A stretch of DNA of 64,000 bases, from the NCBI GenBank assembly GCA_903813345.2, contig CAIIXF020000003.1, positions 25,929,248 through 25,993,247 of the forward strand, written 5' to 3'. Both the position numbers and the translations under genes were made by a program. Of this stretch, positions 61,601-64,000 are shown in pieces. A model generated the notes under the pieces. The model saw only the letters and a program-made list of their open reading frames with translations. It was not told the DNA's origin and ran no database searches. Origin of the DNA: Owenia fusiformis (Eukaryota; Annelida; Polychaeta; Sabellida; Oweniidae). The stretch's first letter is position 1; each line of letters begins with the position of its first letter.

Positions 61601-62062
61601 AATGGACTGCATACCAGTCAGGCTCACCGTTACGTACGTACTATTTTATTGTTTAAAAAGTTGTGCCCACTCATCTCTATACCGAGAAAAGGGGTAATTC
61701 ATACACTGTCCGAAGCATTTTCTTTGAATAAATAAGAAAATTCAGATAATTATTGTTTTTTGTACACAATACAAAACCATAGTGTGATATAAGTGTTTCT
61801 TTTATAAATTCCCGTCTTTTACAGGGGTGAATTGCGTGCATACAACAGTCCCATCACTAGGGAGTTCAACAACCCTGCTTACGACCTTGTGGGCGAGAAA
61901 GCAGATGATAATGGCTATGCATCCTTGGATAAACCCTCTGAACACCAATATGCAACCCTATGTGAGGCAAGGAGTGGGGAAGTCAATGATCCCAGTCCAA
62001 GTGACGCATTGACAACCTTTAAACCTAAAGTAACCACTACAATTGACAATAATTATTGTTGA
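37058..62062 (+). CDS. LRP-like type I receptor: three YWTD propellers, EGF, VWC, HYR, sushi, GCC2/GCC3, TM and FxNPxY tail (1,698 aa, 31 exons)
   Basis: This is a cell-surface receptor whose FNNPAY tail motif suggests clathrin endocytosis or PTB-adaptor binding. Its ligand is unknown. Coding exons with consistent phase: 37058-37121, 38589-38671, 39119-39266, 42547-42718, 42985-43107, 43367-43647, 44045-44161, 44456-44598, 44931-45045, 45310-45737, 46001-46169, 46719-46853, 47285-47453, 47907-48137, 48687-48895, 49601-49753, 50246-50323, 50630-50743, 50953-51099, 51340-51480, 52200-52415, 54115-54339, 54860-54951, 55241-55409, 56026-56208, 56486-56729, 57169-57302, 59960-60013, 60615-60764, 61262-61433, 61825-62062. 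The lengths sum to 5,097 nt, exactly 1,699 codons with stop. All introns are GT-AG; donors of exons 21 (GTACAA) and 27 (GTTTGT) are weak. Compared with LRP5/6 it has three propellers rather than four and no class A repeats. Exon joins are inferred from sequence, not transcripts. Confidence 0.88.
37756..38040. mobile_element. Small inverted-repeat element in intron 1
   Basis: TGGTTATGGGGGGG...GGTCGCACCATCGA and TGGCTACGCCTATGAC on the left are mirrored by GTCATAGGCGTAGCAAAG...GATGGTGCAATCG and CCCCCATAACCA on the right. The arms are about 65 bp around a 165-bp AT-rich centre. Superfamily unknown. Confidence 0.7.
39951..40362. mobile_element. TTAA-flanked MITE, copy 2 (intron 3)
   Basis: TTAAGGTACAGCTGGAAAGTA on the left and CTTTCCAGCTGAACCTTAA on the right, with TTAA duplicated. 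The arms and middle match the element at 1657-2034, including TTGCTTTTTTCAGGAAAGTA and its complement. This copy keeps longer arms (GTACCAGAAAATAACATG on both sides), so it is closer to the family's full form. Confidence 0.8.
40995..42347. mobile_element. Non-autonomous hAT-like element with 8-bp target duplication (intron 3)
   Basis: The left end begins TAGAGGCTGACGGTAA and the right end, in reverse complement, TAGAGGTCGCAACGGTAC. Exact 8-bp duplications ATTCTGAA flank it at 40987-40994 and 42348-42355. TAGAGG termini with an 8-bp duplication are hAT hallmarks. The subterminal regions are rich in ACCGGTA words. No hAT transposase reading is visible, and another element is nested inside. Confidence 0.85.
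41393..42031. mobile_element. Mariner-like foldback MITE nested in the hAT-like element
   Basis: The right end, in reverse complement, reads TACAGGGTGTCCCGAAAGTA and the left end TACAAAGTGTCCCGAAAGTA. The arms run about 170 bp (GGCAGACATACACCAATGT, AGTATGTGTCATAT, AGCTCATCCAAAGTTACATT mirrored). The TA duplication and the TACAGGGTGTC start are typical of mariner/Tc1-derived MITEs. It postdates the surrounding element. Confidence 0.8.
44045..46853 (+). CDS. Receptor exons 7-12: EGF, second propeller, EGF
   Basis: Exon 7 (residues 291-329) is a six-cysteine EGF module (DPCANNPCSDLC, CSCPSFGG). Exons 8-11 (330-614) give six blades: VLYASAD, MVYWSDV, RLYFSNM, YLYYTTW, DIYVIDS and KFYISDW. Exon 12 (615-659) is a second EGF module (GVCSTASNTCQEIC, CSCSS). 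EGF exons are phase 1-1, as usual for shuffled modules. Exon 9 has a decayed duplicate in the preceding intron. Confidence 0.87.
44799..44856 (+). pseudogene. Decayed duplicate of receptor exon 9
   Basis: ATGGTATAGTGTGGAGTGAT and the following AACAGAGCAATCACTTACTG align with the start of exon 9 (ATGGTATATTGGAGTGATGT ... ACAGGGCATCACTGACTG) with about 75-80 percent identity and a one-base insertion that shifts the frame. The flanking intron words (TATATTTAATACAGC versus TATATTTAATGCAAT) are also duplicated. It reads as an old tandem exon duplication that lost function. Confidence 0.6.
46395..46559. mobile_element. Tigger-like MITE in intron 11
   Basis: The left end TACAGTAAAACCTGTCTAAG and the right end ACACAGGTTATTCTATACTGTA are inverted. 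The interior repeats GTGAACACCTA and AAGTGGACACC words. The same terminus type occurs at 55872-56003 and 62287-63128. Pogo/Tigger elements duplicate TA, as here. Confidence 0.65.
47285..51099 (+). CDS. Receptor exons 13-19: third propeller and two EGF modules
   Basis: Residues 660-939 give six blades: FIVFADF, KVYYADV with its continuation, RLYYTSF, YLFWSEWGN, RLYIADG and MIYTDWKD. A Thr-rich link (TTPTTT) leads to two six-cysteine EGF modules in exons 18 (940-977, ECPSNHGCEVAC, CSCGLGK) and 19 (978-1026, CSSPCGEYEVC, CVCDKGQ). LTWPNGLAV precedes the fifth blade. No calcium-binding EGF consensus is evident. Confidence 0.87.
48280..48665. repeat. Degenerate minisatellite, about 25-35-bp units (intron 14)
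   Basis: Variants of ACATGATCCCTTGACATTTTAAA repeat irregularly through the 3' part of intron 14, ending about 20 bp before the exon 15 acceptor. The units are diverged and of uneven length. Confidence 0.6.
51340..52415 (+). CDS. Receptor exons 20-21: ephrin-receptor-like Cys module and VWC domain
   Basis: Exon 20 (residues 1027-1073) reads CAVGLYKDFVGNQPCKPCPE, GTGG and GATSCSC, the pattern of the ephrin-receptor-like module. Exon 21 (1074-1145) is a ten-cysteine VWC domain with SCTTCEC and ECCPVC signatures, followed by a Thr/Pro linker (TTPAPVTTPA) likely to be O-glycosylated. VWC domains often bind TGF-beta/BMP ligands; that role is only suggested here. The second half of exon 20 is copied twice downstream in the intron. 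Confidence 0.85.
51421..51837. repeat. 139-bp triplication spanning the exon 20 donor
   Basis: GTCATGCTCATGTACCTCAG starts at 51431, 51570 and 51709, a strict 139-bp period. Each unit carries the last about 60 nt of exon 20, the donor GTGAGG and about 80 nt of intron. The copies have three usable-looking donors but no added acceptor. Because 139 and 278 are not multiples of three, use of a downstream donor would break the frame. The first donor gives the intact protein. Confidence 0.85.
52577..53565. mobile_element. Foldback MITE with GGTCGGT-rich arms (intron 21)
   Basis: AGGGTTTACGCAAAAGACCG on the left is mirrored by CGGTCTTTTGCGTAAACCCT on the right. The arms are about 75-130 bp, built of CCGACCACCGACC words around CCGACCGGTCGG palindromes, then TTTTCCACTTGTAGCCTC and its mirror. 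The loop is AT-rich and non-coding. Confidence 0.75.
54115..57302 (+). CDS. Receptor exons 22-27: HYR region, sushi-like module and Cys-containing region
   Basis: Exon 22 (1146-1220) ends QCTFKVDVE, like the last strand of an HYR domain, with a divergent start. Exons 23-24 (1221-1307) are a full HYR domain (ERPTVQCEDVSV, WMPPKVTDNV, VVNCKVQDSAKNEGTCSFSV). Exon 25 (1308-1368) is sushi-like: six cysteines with a Trp (DTWSP). Exons 26-27 (1369-1494) hold IKLDYSGEC, then Cys residues and an acidic segment (NIDLDEVIEDIQ). This resembles, from memory, a region of SVEP1-like proteins between sushi and GCC modules. Exon 27 uses a weak GTTTGT donor into the LINE-bearing intron. Confidence 0.78.
55872..56003. 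mobile_element. Tigger-like MITE directly upstream of exon 25
   Basis: TACAGTAGGTAGAACCTGTC on the left and AACAGGTTTTACTGTA on the right; TCTGAACACC and TGTTCAGACAAG are also mirrored. It ends about 20 bp before the exon 25 acceptor, so it supplies much of that intron end. A second small palindrome (TGTGTAAATGGAA / TTCCATTTACACA) lies at about 55796-55862. Confidence 0.65.
57559..58725 (-). pseudogene. LINE reverse transcriptase, thumb and C-terminal Cys/His region
   Basis: This 388-residue reading continues the RT after the frameshift: TGFKFNSKKSKVMV, then VKVYKYLGIYFD (the conserved YLG segment). Near the end CSTCLSEKDTLEHRLFTCP makes a Cys2-His-Cys zinc-binding pattern like the zf-RVT region. 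It ends in a stop at 57559. The C-terminal frame is intact, which suggests a fairly young insertion. Confidence 0.75.
58703..59758 (-). pseudogene. LINE reverse transcriptase, N-terminal and catalytic part
   Basis: The 351-residue reading shows the RT blocks in order: NGKSCGTDQIPNEFMK, PKEWKEGLLKPLHK, NFRGLTVNSNVYKV, SFLAFIDISKAFDVID (first catalytic Asp), GLKQGCCLSPTLF and FFADDIVLM (the FADD box with the catalytic pair). It ends in a frameshift soon after the FADD box. The pattern fits a non-LTR retrotransposon RT; the clade is not determined. Confidence 0.82.
59960..62062 (+). CDS. Receptor exons 28-31: GCC2/GCC3 module, transmembrane helix and FxNPxY tail
   Basis: Exon 28 is tiny (54 nt, CPPGEIVSNQNC). 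Exon 29 (1513-1562) completes the GCC2/GCC3 module (CPAGS, CVVCPIGEYQG, CDKCPEGTTTD) and its last Cys codon is split onto exon 30. Exon 30 gives the helix at about residues 1580-1604 (VGLIVGVVVAVIVLIIVIVV) followed by the basic stop-transfer NRRNRK. Exon 31 carries FNNPAY (1634-1639), an FxNPxY signal like that of the LDL receptor, and Tyr-containing YASL and YATL motifs further on. Translation stops at TGA 62060-62062. Confidence 0.88.
60321..60614. repeat. 48-bp in-frame minisatellite copying the exon 29 splice acceptor
   Basis: TTCCAGAG recurs at 60321, 60369, 60417, 60465, 60513, 60561 and 60609; the last is the real acceptor of exon 29. Each unit carries the ATTCCAG acceptor and the first bases of the exon (AGATCTGT). 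The period is 16 codons, and the frame entered after exon 28 stays open through every unit. Use of an upstream copy would insert multiples of 16 residues (VTTLYQTHILHIPE-like) without a frameshift. Confidence 0.9.
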
Positions 62063-62286
62063 TGAATTAAAAATGACCCTGGATATGAGATGGATTTGAC
62101 TTCTTTACATGGACATGATGTTGGGATTTAGTAGTCTTGTTAAATATTATTTGTGGACATTTACTTTTTTAGATAATTATTGGTTAATTTTTTTGATTGT
62201 CATGATGTTAAGCATGGACAATTAGATTTTTGGGGTTATTAATGGTCGATTTGTGAAATGTTATTCGTTGACAATTATTTTTTAGA
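62063..62286 (+). other. Start of the receptor 3' UTR
   Basis: This AT-rich sequence follows the TGA and leads into the 106-bp repeat. I did not see a convincing polyadenylation signal close to the stop, so the transcript end is not assigned. Confidence 0.4.
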
Positions 62287-63480
62287 TACAGTAGAACCTG
62301 CTAAGTGGAACATCTCCGTAAGTGGAACACCTCGGAAGTCCCGTTCTAAAAACCCATTGACTCAATGTTAATTGAACCTCTGTAAGTGGAACACCTCCAA
62401 ACTTGAACAGTGAACACCCCATATTGAAAAATTAACCTGCTAAGTGGAACAGTCAATTTTCCATAAATTTCAAAAGTGATACTTAAGTAAACAAAATTAA
62501 CCTCCAACAGTGATACCTGGGTATGAAAACAGGTAATAACGTGATAATTGGCAAATTAGGATTTAAATGGATTACCATATAGTCAATTGGATTAACCTCC
62601 TGTAGAGATCAACATGTGATGCTACCACTAATTAATTTGATAATTAGCAAATTAGAATTTCATAAGATTATCATTCAGCAAATTGGATTAAGAGATGGAC
62701 ATGTGATGCTCTTGCCTCTTACCTCTTGCTGTGTTTCATACTTAATAAGTAAGCTTAAGAATGTCAGTTAAAAAACAAATGAATTATTAGCATTAGGAAC
62801 AAGTCTTTAAAACTTAATTGCCAAATCTTAGTGTCTGAGACTGGTAGAATGAGGAGGATTGAGAATGTCAGAAAACATTTTTGGCAGAATGAGGAGGATT
62901 AAGAATGTCAGATACCTTTTTTAGTAAAACAAATAGATAATTGAGGCTACATAGCTGCCCTGCAATGATCGGAGAATCTTATTTTCAGTGATACATATCA
63001 ACTCTATATTTAATCTTGTATGTTCGTTAAATCCCCGCGAACCCAAAACCTCCGTAAGTGGAACACCTCCTAAGTGGAACGCTTTTTGGCAGAACGGAGG
63101 GTGTTCCACTTACACAGGTTCTACTGTAATTATTGATTAATTTGATTGATGTTAAACATGGACAATTAGATTATTTGTTGATTATTAATGGTCGATTTGT
63201 TAAATGTTATTCGTTGACAATTATTTTTTAGATAATTATTGATTAATTTGATTGATGTTAAACATGGACAATTAGATTATTTGTTGATTATTAATGGTCG
63301 ATTTGTTAAATGTTATTTGTTGACAATTATTTTTTAGATAATTATTGGTTAATTTGATTGATGTTAAACATGGACAATTAGATTATTTGTTGATTATTAA
63401 TGGTCGATTTGTTAAATGTTATTCATGGACAATTATTTTTGGATAATTATTGGTTAATTTGATGGACAACTACAGGTAGA
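62140..63480. repeat. 106-bp tandem repeat split by a MITE
   Basis: Units containing AAACATGGACAATTAGATT start at 63154, 63260 and 63366 (period 106), and one diverged unit (AAGCATGG) lies before the MITE at 62210. Removing the element at 62287-63128 would restore the period almost exactly, so the repeat is older than the insertion. The rest (63480-64000) is AT-rich with no feature I can support. Confidence 0.8.
62287..63128. mobile_element. Tigger-like MITE in the 3' flank
   Basis: TACAGTAGAACCTGCTAAGTG on the left and CACTTACACAGGTTCTACTGTA on the right with TA duplication. AAGTGGAACACCTCC words recur several times inside near both ends. It belongs to the same terminus class as 46395-46559 and 55872-56003 and lies within the tandem 106-bp repeat. 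Confidence 0.8.
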
Positions 63481-64000
63481 TGTTTTTGATAATTGTTGGT
63501 TACTTTGATTAATGTTATCCATGGACAATGTTTCCAGAATATTCTGATATAAATAATGATATGTTTCAATTATTGATTGTTCTTTGCAGATTTCAGCAAA
63601 TGCCCTCAATGATACATATTTAATGTTTTAACTTCCACTTGAACTAATACAATAATTATCAAATCAATTTTGGATAACATACATGTACTTTCATGATGGA
63701 ATAGTTTATGAAATATGGATATTGTTGTTCTATTGTTATTGATAAAATGATTCAAGGATCACCATGGTGTTTAATTATATAGATTTTGTTGCTAATGGAT
63801 ACCTAATATGGTGATTGAATTAATTGTTTAATGTAATATCATGGATGGATTAGATATTGTTATGGGGTCTTTTTCATGAAATTGTTTTTGATTGTTCAGA
63901 CATTTTGTTTTGTCTTGAGATAGTAAAGAAGTTTCGAAATTTGATACGATGTATCATGTTCATTGCATTGCTTATGTAGTAGTCTTTCTTGATATGTATC

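Overview
This is animal (metazoan) genomic DNA: AT-rich, with GT-AG introns, phase-1 modular exons of extracellular domains, and abundant non-autonomous transposons, minisatellites and foldback DNA. The domains fit a marine invertebrate (an invertebrate deuterostome or a lophotrochozoan), but the species cannot be fixed from sequence alone.

The main gene fills the right half. From 37058 to 62062 on the + strand, 31 coding exons splice in phase throughout into one 1,698-residue type I membrane protein. Its order is: signal peptide; three six-bladed LDL-receptor class B (YWTD) propellers, each followed by EGF modules; an ephrin-receptor-like Cys module; a VWC domain; an HYR region; a sushi-like module; a Cys-containing region; a GCC2/GCC3 module; one transmembrane helix; and a tail with an FNNPAY (FxNPxY) endocytosis signal. 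It has no LDL-receptor class A repeats. It reads as an LRP-type endocytic or signalling receptor carrying an SVEP1-like juxtamembrane set. Its introns hold TTAA and hAT-like elements, Tigger-like MITEs, a frameshifted LINE, a decayed copy of exon 9, a 139-bp triplication across the exon 20 donor, and a 48-bp minisatellite that copies the exon 29 acceptor in frame.

The left half (1-34 kb) is nearly gene-free. It holds a tRNA-derived SINE, a decayed transposon-type gene fragment, four long foldback elements, TTAA-flanked MITEs, a dense field of CCAACGTTGG palindromes, one opsin/rhodopsin-type GPCR first exon (minus strand, 13759-13526), and an 8-kb head-to-tail array (20.4-28.8 kb). Each array unit ends in the same 20-nt hairpin followed by CTAG, as Helitron 3' ends do. 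A 51-bp minisatellite with a 153-bp higher-order period (33.5-34.27 kb) abuts a minus-strand pogo/Tigger/Jerky-type DDE transposase gene with a C-terminal PHD finger (36632-34283).

The transposase gene and the receptor gene are divergent, with starts about 0.4 kb apart. Nothing in the sequence shows a functional link between them.
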